Origin: RGIG7213 sp045540335
GTDB lineage: Bacteria; Bacillota; Clostridia; Oscillospirales; CAG-272
NCBI GenBank assembly: GCA_045540335.1
Contig: JAZQHC010000004.1
Coordinates: forward strand, 1 to 64,000
DNA: 64,000 nt
Direction: 5' to 3'
Shown here: piece by piece, positions 34,829-42,783 of the stretch
Layout: each line of letters opens with the position of its first letter
How positions within the stretch are numbered: the stretch's first letter is position 1
Notes under the pieces: model-generated
Databases searched by the model: none
Told to the model about the DNA's origin: nothing
What the model saw: only the letters and a program-made list of their open reading frames with translations
Position numbers and translations under genes: made by a program

Positions 34829-35993
34829 TTCTTTTTTTCCTTTCTGTTAAGGTGTGTTTTTTTCTATGAATTCCGACGCTCATAACCACGCCGATGCACA
34901 TATACAAGCTTACTATGGAAGACCCGCCGTAACTGATAAACGGAAGGGTGATTCCTATTACGGGCAGAAGCCCCAGGCACATGCCGACATTTTCAAGTGT
35001 TTGGAATATAAATACCGAGGCAACGCCGGCACACATGAACATTCCGTAATTATCTCTATTTTTTCGTGCAATCATCAATATGCGTAAAACCACAGAAATT
35101 ATCAATACGAAATATATTGCAGCACCGATAAATCCGAATTCTTCGCACATTACGGCAAATATCATATCTGTCTGGCGGGCAGGCAGTATCGATTCAGACG
35201 GGCTTTGCGATATTGTTCCGCTTTTGTATCCCATTCCTGAAATGCCGCCGTTAGCTATTGCCTTCATGCTTTGTATTACCTGATAACCGTATTTTTCAGG
35301 GTCTTGCATGGGGTCAAAGCCTACAAGAATGCGTTTTTGCTGATATTCGTCTAAAAAACGCCATATTATTGGAAAAGCGGCAACAAGTATTCCAAGTGCA
35401 GCTGCAAGATACCAAAGGCTTACCCCTGCACAAAAGCACATGCAGGCGAAAATTATGCCAAACGATATCATTGCGCCAAGGTCCATTTCCAGCATTACGC
35501 ATCCTATTATTATCCCACCGTGCAAGCACATTAAAATAATGCTTTTTGCACTATTGATGTTTTTTTCTTTAAGGATACCCAAATGATACGCAAAGGTCAT
35601 TATAAACAAAACCTTAACGACTTCTGCCGGTTGTAGATTTACACCGACATAAGGCAATGCGATCCAGCTGTCATTATTTCCGAAAGAACCGTGCAGCATG
35701 CTTGGAATATCTTCAGCGATGGGGATAATTAAAAGTATGCATGCGGCAATAAATATCGGAATGCACATTTTTTTCATCAATCGGTCGTAATCTATCAAGG
35801 ATAAAATAACCATTCCGAAAAAGCCGATGGTTGATGCTATTATTTGTATGGTGGTAAGATTTGTATCACCAAGATAATTAACGGCAGATGAAACTATCAC
35901 TATGCCGTAAACCGTCAACATCAGCGTAGGAATAAGCAGTGCTGTATCTAACTGTTTTAAACTGTCAAAAAGTGTGTTTTCTCGTTTTTTCAT
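34791..35993 (-). CDS. rodA: SEDS-family glycosyltransferase (RodA/FtsW/SpoVE)
   Basis: The 400-residue polytopic protein polymerises lipid II into glycan strands for wall growth, division or spore cortex. It has ten or so membrane helices, TLMLTVYGIVIVSSA at the N-terminus, VNLQPAEVVKVLFI (the conserved PSE/PAE region), FDPMQDPEKYGYQVIQSMKAI and the late ILPARQTDMIFAVMCEEFGFIGA loop. The standalone length and lack of a long N-terminus favour RodA, but SpoVE or FtsW cannot be excluded. It overlaps the corrinoid gene by one base (TAATG) and metY by 38 bases, so expression is coupled to both. Confidence 0.85.
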   Translation of the reverse strand: MKKRENTLFDSLKQLDTALLIPTLMLTVYGIVIVSSAVNYLGDTNLTTIQIIASTIGFFGMVILSLIDYDRLMKKMCIPIFIAACILLIIPIAEDIPSMLHGSFGNNDSWIALPYVGVNLQPAEVVKVLFIMTFAYHLGILKEKNINSAKSIILMCLHGGIIIGCVMLEMDLGAMISFGIIFACMCFCAGVSLWYLAAALGILVAAFPIIWRFLDEYQQKRILVGFDPMQDPEKYGYQVIQSMKAIANGGISGMGYKSGTISQSPSESILPARQTDMIFAVMCEEFGFIGAAIYFVLIISVVLRILMIARKNRDNYGMFMCAGVASVFIFQTLENVGMCLGLLPVIGITLPFISYGGSSIVSLYMCIGVVMSVGIHRKKHTLTERKKRNENRNKVSARRV

Positions 35994-36628
35994 TATGTAT
36001 TAAAGTAACTTTTCGCTACTTGTGCTGCAGATGCCGCATCCGGTGTGTAGGCATCTGCGCCTATTTCGTCTGCAAATTTTTGTGAAAGGGGCGCGCCGCC
36101 AACCATAACCTTTACGTTGTTTCGTATTCCCGCTTCTTGTAATGCGGCAATAACCGTTTTCATTTCACCCATGGTAGTTGTTAAAAGGGAAGAAAGACAT
36201 ACGATATCTGCATTTGTGCGCTTTACTGCATCAACAATCTTTTCAGCAGAAACATCTACACCGAGGTCTTCACAAGTAATTCCTGCACCCTCTATCATCA
36301 TTTTTACAAGATTTTTACCTATATCGTGCTTGTCACCGCGTACGGTGCATATTACAGCCTTGCCGATAGGCTCTACCCCGCCTGCGGCAAGGGCGGGCTT
36401 TAATACTTTAACGCCGGTGTCCATCGCCCTGGCGGCTATCATTACCTCGGGCAAGTACAATTCACCGTTTTTAAACCTTTCGCCAACAACAGACATACCT
36501 GCAATAAGACCGTTGTTTAATATATCTTCTGCACAAACGCCTTGTTGCAAAGCATCTTTAACAAGCGCTTCAACCTCGCGCCCTCTGCCTTTTTGCAGTT
36601 TTTCGGATATTTCTTCTAATATATTCAT
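35993..36628 (-). CDS. Corrinoid (B12-binding) methyltransferase protein
   Basis: The 211-residue protein carries a methyl-cobalamin cofactor between a substrate-specific methyltransferase and a second one. It has the helical cap domain (about 1-85, GLIAGMSVVGERFKNGELYLPEVMIAARAM) and the Rossmann-like B12 domain (88-211) with the lower ligand His101 in DKHDIGKN, SSLLTTTM and GGAPLSQKFADEIGADAY. Such proteins belong to the MtbC/MttC/MetH-module family. No partner methyltransferase is adjacent. It is the promoter-proximal gene of the operon with the SEDS gene and metY; a methyl supply to homocysteine is possible but unproven. Confidence 0.88.
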   Translation of the reverse strand: MNILEEISEKLQKGRGREVEALVKDALQQGVCAEDILNNGLIAGMSVVGERFKNGELYLPEVMIAARAMDTGVKVLKPALAAGGVEPIGKAVICTVRGDKHDIGKNLVKMMIEGAGITCEDLGVDVSAEKIVDAVKRTNADIVCLSSLLTTTMGEMKTVIAALQEAGIRNNVKVMVGGAPLSQKFADEIGADAYTPDAASAAQVAKSYFNT

Positions 36629-36666
36629 AGTCTGCGCCTTTCTTATATGTATAACAATACGACTTA

Positions 36667-36695
36667 ATCATATCACATAAAATATGAAAAATCAA
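36667..36695 (-). promoter_or_regulatory. Sigma-A promoter of the corrinoid - SEDS - metY operon
   Basis: Minus strand: TTGATT (36695-36690), 17-base spacer, TATGAT (36672-36667). The leader is only about 30 bases, leaving no room for a B12 or SAM riboswitch. Confidence 0.8.
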
Positions 36696-36757
36696 TAATA
36701 TTATATAAAATTTATGATTATAAGAAAGCAAAATATAACCGCACAAATTTGATTTTT

Positions 36758-36798
36758 TAATAACAATACCCCGACGGGATCTTAAAATTCCGTCGGGG
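36758..36798 (-). terminator. Terminator after the LRR lipoprotein gene
   Basis: CCCCGACGG pairs with CCGTCGGGG around about 12 bases; on the minus strand it is followed by TATTGTTATT. Confidence 0.8.
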
Positions 36799-36843
36799 TT
36801 GTTTGCGGCTTTTTGTATTTATCACGGTTTGTCGCAAGGAGTT

Positions 36844-38052
36844 TTATTTTGCAAAATTTACGGTAATAGATGAATAATCCTCTTCGCCCTTACAAGCGTT
36901 CCATTGATCTTCCGTTCCGTTAAAGTTGATCACAGTCATTGCGGATTCTGTAAAAGCATCCTTGCCTATTGATTGTATGCCTTGCGGCAACGATATCGTA
37001 TTCAGCGAACGGCAGTTATAAAACGTGTTATCGTTTATTTTCTTTACGCCGTCAGGAACGTTTACTTCCTTAAGGTCTTCACAGTTGAAAAACGCACTTT
37101 CGCCTATTTTTTCTACTGTGTCGGGTAATGCTATTTTAATAAGATCCATACATGAAAAGAAAGATCTTTGACCAATGCTTTTTACATCGTCGCCAAGGGT
37201 AACATCTGTTAAAACGGAGCATTCGTAAAACGCCATATCGGGGATATCTGTTATTTTATTACCAAGCGTTATTTTTGTAAGCTTACTGCAGCTTGAAAAA
37301 ACAGAATAGCCAAGCTTTTCAACACTATCGGGCAAAACGATCTGTGTAAATGCACATCCGGAAAATGCGCATCCGCCTATTTCCGTTACCGTTTGCGGGA
37401 TGGTTATGCTTGCAAGCAAGGTGCATTTATCAAACGTTCCGTAGCTGATCTTTTTTAAGTTAGACGGTAAGGTTATATTCTCCAATTTTGTACAATCAGC
37501 AAATGCGCGTTCGCCTATTTCGGTAACACTTTCGGGAAGTGTGATGCTTGAAAATGCACAGCCTTCAAAGGCGCAGTATTCTATTATTTTCAATGTGTCC
37601 GGCAATGATACCGAAGAAAGGGAAGAACAATCTAAAAATGCAGATGCACCTATTGATTCTATACCGCTTGGTATAGTTATACTTGTTATTTCTTTGTTTT
37701 CGGCAAACGCCTTTTCTTTTATCCCGAATACTGCGTATTTATCAACTGCGGTGGGAATCGTGATATCTGTTTTATCCCCGCTGTATCCGCTGATATATGC
37801 CTTATTGTCGAATACCTCGTATGAATATTCATCCGCTTTTCCAACCTCATCTGCAACGGGGGAGGTTTGTGCAGGGTCTGTTTGCTCTGTTTTAGTTGTG
37901 ATTTGAACGGTTGGCGAATTTACCGTTGTTTCCTTGTTCTGTGTTGTAGTATCTTCGTTTTGTACATCACACGCACAAAAAGTTAATACAATCGAAATGA
38001 TCAGTAATGTAATTACATAACGTGCAGATTTTTTTTCGCGTTTTAATAACAT
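36844..38052 (-). CDS. BspA-like LRR lipoprotein
   Basis: The 402-residue product has a lipoprotein signal (LTFCAC, Cys28), a Thr/Gln-rich spacer (30-80) and about eleven LRR_5 repeats of the BspA/Treponema type (units such as IPSGIESIGASAFLDCSSLSSVSL in parts, AFEGCAFSSI, TFYNCRSLNTI) from about 100 to 385. These repeats form a solenoid that in other bacteria binds host or matrix proteins. It is the second LRR_5 protein in the window, but it has no dockerin. The ATG is preferred over the GTG five codons earlier, because AAGGTGG lies before it. It is divergent from the dockerin/beta-helix gene. Confidence 0.85.
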   Translation of the reverse strand: MLLKREKKSARYVITLLIISIVLTFCACDVQNEDTTTQNKETTVNSPTVQITTKTEQTDPAQTSPVADEVGKADEYSYEVFDNKAYISGYSGDKTDITIPTAVDKYAVFGIKEKAFAENKEITSITIPSGIESIGASAFLDCSSLSSVSLPDTLKIIEYCAFEGCAFSSITLPESVTEIGERAFADCTKLENITLPSNLKKISYGTFDKCTLLASITIPQTVTEIGGCAFSGCAFTQIVLPDSVEKLGYSVFSSCSKLTKITLGNKITDIPDMAFYECSVLTDVTLGDDVKSIGQRSFFSCMDLIKIALPDTVEKIGESAFFNCEDLKEVNVPDGVKKINDNTFYNCRSLNTISLPQGIQSIGKDAFTESAMTVINFNGTEDQWNACKGEEDYSSITVNFAK

Positions 38053-38164
38053 TTTATTAAATTCCACCTTACATTTAGTATAAAATCAAAGGTTTATCAT
38101 TTAAACATCACACATTATTCACGATTCAGTATTTAAATGACATCAATAAGTATAAGCGGTTTTA

Positions 38165-38186
38165 TGTGAATAAATCAACATTCACA
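38165..38186 (+). promoter_or_regulatory. Operator-like inverted repeat before the dockerin/beta-helix gene
   Basis: TGTGAAT (38165-38171) and ATTCACA (38180-38186) form a perfect 7-bp dyad with an 8-base spacer, 30 bases before the ATG of the plus-strand gene and between two divergent surface-protein genes. The binding protein is unknown; a Crp/Fnr-like half-site TGTGA is present, but the spacing differs from the classical one. Confidence 0.45.
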
Positions 38187-38215
38187 AGTAATATTTTTGA
38201 AAGCGAGGATAAACC

Positions 38216-40960
38216 ATGTCATTACTGAAACGGCTTACTGCGCTTGGGCTTTCTTTTGCCTGTACGTTAAGCTTGTCGTATTTTTCAACATCTGCAACAG
38301 AATCATCAATAGTAGCGCTTTCCGGATGTGGTATTTCCGTTTCTGCGGAAGAAAACGGAACTTACGTTCTTGGCGTTCCCGAGAAAACTTCGCCCGAATC
38401 GGCAAAAAATCTATTTCAAAGCAGCGTTCAGATTGAATCCGATGGAGGCTGGGTTGCCACGGGAGATACGCTTACGCTTTACGAAAACGGTACACCTGTT
38501 GAAACGGCGAAGATCGTTGTGAATGGCGACGTAAACTGTGACGGGGAGGTTACGTCAAAGGATATCATACGATTGAAAAAATTTTTATCCTCTTCCTTTG
38601 ATATTGTAACTGCCGGCGCAGATCTTAAAGCTGCGGATATCAACGGCGATGAAGCGCTTACCTCAGAAGATATTACGTTGTTAAGTCAAATGATATCTTC
38701 ATATCCGACAAATATTTCGGTAATAAAGCCGCAAACGAAAATATCGTATTTTGCAGGTGAAAAATTTTTACCTAACGGCATGGTAATGCTTGTTACATAT
38801 TCAGACGGAAGCAAGCGCGCCGTTTGCGATGGATTTGAAGTTAAATACGCATACGGTGATACATTATGTGAAAGTGATACGTATGTTGATGTGTATTATG
38901 GCAACTGTTGTGTAAGGGTTGACATTTCGATTATCGAATCTACCACGTACGATCTTTCCGAATATTCCGATCAAATTATTACGTTATCATCAGAAGGGGC
39001 TTACACGTTTATAAATTCATCAGAAAATACACAAATAGTTGTAGATGCACCCGATGCTTCGGTAATGCTTGTGTTTTCAGATGCAAGTCTTTGCTATAAA
39101 GGCGACGATGCACCGATCAATATTATTGATGCATCAGACGTAACTATCGTATCATCTGGCGAATCGTATATTTCAGATACTGCATCAAATCTTGCCGAAT
39201 CTGTAATTTACGCCGCATCAGTACCTGTGGCGTTCGAAGGCGAAGGTGCATTTATCATAAATGCAAACAGCTCTGAAGCAATAACAGTTTCAAAGGCGTC
39301 GCTGCAGTTTAACGGCGGTACGTTTGATATTACGTCAAAGAAAAATGGAATTCAGCCTAAGGGGGCAGGAACGTCGCTTGTAATAAATGACGGTGTATTT
39401 AACATAACCGCAGGGGCGGACGGTATAAAGAACAGTAAAACCGATATCGTTATAAACGGCGGCGATTTTACAATTAAAGCAGACGGCGACGGTATTCAGG
39501 CTGAAACCTCACTTACTATCAGCGGCGGTACGTTTGATATTACGACAAGCGGTGGCCATTCTTCAGACAGCGGAAATACGACCTCTTCTGCTTGGGTGTA
39601 TGAGCTTCTTACATCAAGCAAAATGCCGACAACACAAAGTGAGTATTATGGATTATACGTTTTATCAGGCTCTACGTATATTGAAATAGACGAAACAAAC
39701 TATTCAACATATTCAACTTATTCTTCGCTTTACGATAGGGTATCCACAAAGGGTATTAAAGCAAACGGTGACATTACCTTGTCAAATGCAAATATAACTC
39801 TTGATACGCTTGACGACGGTATAAAAAGCGATACGGTTCTTACCGTAAACAGCGGTACTTATACGATCAATTCTGCTTGCGATGGCATACAAGCAGATGA
39901 TTCTATCGTTTTTAACGGCGGTACTGTGGATATTTCCTTAACTGCATCGTATTATCAGAACAGTTCAAACGGAAAGTTTACGTATAAAAACGGCGAATAC
40001 GTGCGTACTTCCAGCGATACAGGCGGTATGGGCGGAGGATTTTCGGGAAGCTCGTCTTCTGTGTTGTACGCACTATTTAATAGCGGCAAAGGCTTTAAGG
40101 CGGAAACTGATATATACATTAACGGTGGTTGCGTTACGGTGGATTCAGTAGATGATGCCATTCATTCCGACGGCTCTCTTTATATTACGAACGGTAAGGT
40201 AAACATAAGCACAAAGGATGATGGACTGCACGCCGAGCTTGCAGTCGTAATCGGCAGCCTGACGGATGGCAACGGTGATCCCGAAATTACAATTTCTGAT
40301 TCCTATGAAGGTGTTGAGGGAATATATATTGATTTTTACAGCGGTTCTGTTGATATAACGTCATCAGACGACGGCGTTAACGCCGCAGGCGATCTTGAAG
40401 CATCTTCTAAATACTACTTAAGCATAGACGGTACTTCTCGCGTTTATGTAAATGCCGAAGGTGATGGTCTTGATGCAAACGGATATATGTATATTTACGG
40501 TGGCGAAACATATGTATTCGGACCTTCAAGCGGTGGCAACGGCGTTATCGACTACGATTCAAAATTCCAGATTTCAGGCGGTACATTCCTTGCGCTTGGA
40601 AATAAAGATATGGCACAAACCGCTACAAGTGCTACGCAATATGTACTTGGATATACGATGTCATCAGGCTCGTTTGGTACGGGTACTTACGTAAACGTAA
40701 ACGGTGCGGATATTACTGTTAAATTGCCGAAATCATACAGTTCTTCTTTGTTGGTTCTTGTATCATCGCCGAAATTCAGTCAAGGCAATACGTATAAGGT
40801 ATCCTACGGCGGAACGTATTCAGGCGGAACGGTTGAACACAATGTATGCAGCGGCGGTGTATATTCAAGCGGAAGCAGCGGTGCAAGTATAACGACATCA
40901 TCTACTTACATAACAAGCAACGGAAGCTTCAGCCAAGGCGGTTCTAACAGACCTTTCTAA
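38216..40960 (+). CDS. Secreted dockerin protein with Cthe_2159-type beta-helix
   Basis: The 914-residue product has a signal peptide (about 1-30), then an internal dockerin (about 101-165): loops DVNCDGEVTSKD and DINGDEALTSED with helices IIRLKKFLSS and ITLLSQMISS. A Big_4-type Ig-like domain follows (about 165-240, ISYFAGEKFLPNGMVM), and then a long right-handed beta-helix (about 240-870) with repeated GDGIQAETSLTISGGTFDI and DDGIKSDTVLTVNSGTYTI-type coils as in Cthe_2159, a pectin-binding protein. The tail is Gly/Ser-rich. The second loop lacks the usual Gly after Asp (Glu instead), so calcium binding there may be weak. GCGAGGAT precedes the ATG. Confidence 0.83.
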   Translation: MSLLKRLTALGLSFACTLSLSYFSTSATESSIVALSGCGISVSAEENGTYVLGVPEKTSPESAKNLFQSSVQIESDGGWVATGDTLTLYENGTPVETAKIVVNGDVNCDGEVTSKDIIRLKKFLSSSFDIVTAGADLKAADINGDEALTSEDITLLSQMISSYPTNISVIKPQTKISYFAGEKFLPNGMVMLVTYSDGSKRAVCDGFEVKYAYGDTLCESDTYVDVYYGNCCVRVDISIIESTTYDLSEYSDQIITLSSEGAYTFINSSENTQIVVDAPDASVMLVFSDASLCYKGDDAPINIIDASDVTIVSSGESYISDTASNLAESVIYAASVPVAFEGEGAFIINANSSEAITVSKASLQFNGGTFDITSKKNGIQPKGAGTSLVINDGVFNITAGADGIKNSKTDIVINGGDFTIKADGDGIQAETSLTISGGTFDITTSGGHSSDSGNTTSSAWVYELLTSSKMPTTQSEYYGLYVLSGSTYIEIDETNYSTYSTYSSLYDRVSTKGIKANGDITLSNANITLDTLDDGIKSDTVLTVNSGTYTINSACDGIQADDSIVFNGGTVDISLTASYYQNSSNGKFTYKNGEYVRTSSDTGGMGGGFSGSSSSVLYALFNSGKGFKAETDIYINGGCVTVDSVDDAIHSDGSLYITNGKVNISTKDDGLHAELAVVIGSLTDGNGDPEITISDSYEGVEGIYIDFYSGSVDITSSDDGVNAAGDLEASSKYYLSIDGTSRVYVNAEGDGLDANGYMYIYGGETYVFGPSSGGNGVIDYDSKFQISGGTFLALGNKDMAQTATSATQYVLGYTMSSGSFGTGTYVNVNGADITVKLPKSYSSSLLVLVSSPKFSQGNTYKVSYGGTYSGGTVEHNVCSGGVYSSGSSGASITTSSTYITSNGSFSQGGSNRPF

Positions 40961-40981
40961 AATATTCAACAAATGAAAAGA

Positions 40982-41022
40982 TCCCTCATATAATGTATTA
41001 CCGTTATATGAGGGGTTTTATT
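40982..41022 (+). terminator. Terminator that also covers the dpaA ribosome binding site
   Basis: CCCTCATATAA (40983-40993) pairs with TTATATGAGGG, followed by GTTTTATTTTA. The right arm contains the only GAGGGG ribosome binding site before dpaA. Confidence 0.75.
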
Positions 41023-41024
41023 TT

Positions 41025-41903
41025 ATGAATATAAATGATATGAAATTTGCCGTAATAGGCGGCGACAGCAGATTTGTTTATCTTGCCAAAAGTCTTGTGA
41101 AAAGCGGTATTGAAACCGTTGCATACGGATTCGATCTTTCAGATGGTGATTGCGATGCCGTAAAATGCAGAAGCTTAAGCGATGCGTTAGCGGGTGTAAA
41201 TTGCATTATTCTGCCCGTACCTTACACTAAAGACGGAATTTATATAAACAGTCCGTACTTTTCAAAAAATATAACCGTTGAAGAGGTGTTTAAGTGCCTT
41301 TGCGGTAAAACGTATGTGTTTGCGGGAAAATGCGATGAAATGCTAAAAAAAGCTGCCGCAGAGTGCGGTGCTGTTCTTTACGATTATATGGACAATGAAA
41401 GTATTGCTGTTTTGAATACGGTTCCCACAGCTGAAGGAGCAATAGAGATCGCCATGAAAGAAACGGATTATACTATTCACGGAAGCCGCACTTTGGTTTT
41501 GGGCTTTGGCAGAGTTGGCAGTATTTTAGCGCAAAAGCTTTATTGTATGAACGCATCTGTTACTGTTGCCGCCAGAAGAAGCGAGGTGCTAAGCCTTGCC
41601 AAGGCATTTGGATATAAAACGGTAAATATAATGGCACTTGGGGAAAAAATATCAGATGCTGATATTATTTTCAATACTGTTCCAAATATGATTTTGGATA
41701 AAGCAATGCTGAAAAACGTATCTTCAGATACGCTTATTATAGATCTTGCCTCTTCACCCGGCGGGGTGGATATTTCATACGCAAAAGAAATTGGGCTGAA
41801 AGCGTTTTCTGTCCTGGCATTACCCGGAAAATGTGCCCCGAAAAGTGCAGGTGAAATATTAAAAGAGGGAATCTGTGCTATACTAAGAGGTGATAAATGT
41901 TGA
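41025..41903 (+). CDS. dpaA: Dipicolinate synthase subunit A
   Basis: DpaA and DpaB oxidise dihydrodipicolinate to dipicolinic acid, the calcium-chelating core compound of spores, in the mother cell. The 292-residue product shows MKFAVIGGDSRFVYLAKSL at the start, NTVPTAEGAIEIAM, and an NAD-binding GFGRVGSILAQKLY (about 157-170), as in SpoVFA. The length matches the family. It overlaps dpaB by 7 bases. Its ribosome binding site lies in the terminator stem of the preceding gene, so a transcript starting inside or after that stem, probably from a sigma-K promoter, would be translated best. Confidence 0.93.
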   Translation: MNINDMKFAVIGGDSRFVYLAKSLVKSGIETVAYGFDLSDGDCDAVKCRSLSDALAGVNCIILPVPYTKDGIYINSPYFSKNITVEEVFKCLCGKTYVFAGKCDEMLKKAAAECGAVLYDYMDNESIAVLNTVPTAEGAIEIAMKETDYTIHGSRTLVLGFGRVGSILAQKLYCMNASVTVAARRSEVLSLAKAFGYKTVNIMALGEKISDADIIFNTVPNMILDKAMLKNVSSDTLIIDLASSPGGVDISYAKEIGLKAFSVLALPGKCAPKSAGEILKEGICAILRGDKC

Positions 41904-42472
41904 ATGAAAAGCTGAAATTGGGTTTTGGTGTTTGCGGCTCGTTTTGTACGCATTCGCAAATGATATCCGTAATGCAGACATTATCCCAAAAATACGATAT
42001 AATTCCGGTAATAAGCGAAATAACCAATGGTATTGATACCCGCTTCGGAACAAGAGATGACCTTGTTGGAAAAATTGAAGAAATAACCGGTAAAACACCT
42101 GTGAAAACTATAAAGGATGCCGAGCCTCTCGGCCCGCAAACCCCGCTTGATGCAATGCTTATCTGCCCTTGTACGGGTAATACACTTGCGAAGTTTGCAC
42201 ACGGAATAACAGATTCTGCGGTAACCATGGCTGCCAAAGCAACAGCACGATGCGGAAAGCCCGTTATACTTTCGCTTGCCAGTAACGACGCGTTAGGTGC
42301 AAATTTGCAAAATATAGGGCTTTTGTATAATAAAAAGAACGTATATTTCGTACCACTTCGCCAAGACGACAGTGTAAAAAAGCCTTTCTCGCTTGTATGT
42401 GATTTTTCGCAGGTTGAAAAAACGGTACAGCTTGCTTTACAGGGCGAGCAGATACAGCCTTTCTTAACGTAA
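41897..42472 (+). CDS. dpaB: Dipicolinate synthase subunit B (flavoprotein)
   Basis: The 191-residue product is the flavoprotein-like partner of DpaA: KLGFGVCGSFCTH at the start, PQTPLDAMLICPCTGNTLAKFAHGITDSAVTMA in the middle (split motif), and SNDALGANLQNIGLL. It acts in the mother cell for dipicolinate synthesis. The ATG has AAGAGGTG upstream inside dpaA, and translation is coupled by the 7-base overlap. It is followed by a strong bidirectional terminator and the convergent acyl carrier protein gene. Confidence 0.93.
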   Translation: MLNEKLKLGFGVCGSFCTHSQMISVMQTLSQKYDIIPVISEITNGIDTRFGTRDDLVGKIEEITGKTPVKTIKDAEPLGPQTPLDAMLICPCTGNTLAKFAHGITDSAVTMAAKATARCGKPVILSLASNDALGANLQNIGLLYNKKNVYFVPLRQDDSVKKPFSLVCDFSQVEKTVQLALQGEQIQPFLT

Positions 42473-42488
42473 AGTACAAAATTAATGA

Positions 42489-42537
42489 AAAAAGGTGTTT
42501 TCGCTTTAAATGCGAAAACACCTTTGCGCTTTTTTAA
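42489..42537. terminator. Bidirectional terminator between dpaB and the acyl carrier protein gene
   Basis: AAAGGTGTTTTCGC pairs with GCGAAAACACCTTT around a 7-base loop; A and T tracts lie on both sides. Confidence 0.88.
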
Positions 42538-42540
42538 GGT

Positions 42541-42768
42541 TTATTTTACTGATTTTGCAAGATAGTCTGCGACGTCGCCTACGGTAACGAAGTTTTTGAT
42601 ATCATCGTCGTCGATTTCGATGTTGTAATTATCCTCGCACATTAAAACAAGGTCTGCAAGCTCGATGGAATTGATGCCAAGATCGTTTATCAATTCTGCT
42701 TCGGGGGTGATAAGCGCAGGATCTATCTCCAATTGCTTTACAAGAGTATTTTTCAATTCTTCAAACAT
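42541..42768 (-). CDS. Acyl carrier protein
   Basis: The 75-residue acidic protein has the four-helix ACP fold, with the phosphopantetheine serine Ser34 in DLGINSIELADL. The Asp before the Ser of housekeeping ACPs (DSL) is Asn here, as in many specialised carrier proteins. It follows the acyl ligase by 15 bases in an operon. Since no fatty acid synthase genes are nearby, it is likely a dedicated carrier for an acyl group loaded by that ligase, though use as a general AcpP cannot be excluded. Confidence 0.88.
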   Translation of the reverse strand: MFEELKNTLVKQLEIDPALITPEAELINDLGINSIELADLVLMCEDNYNIEIDDDDIKNFVTVGDVADYLAKSVK

Positions 42769-42783
42769 ATTTTTTCTCCTTAC

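Noticed and set aside
36640..36700. Cobalamin or SAM riboswitch before the corrinoid/metY operon
   Set aside because: The promoter leaves a leader of about 30 bases, too short for either; no conserved box is seen.
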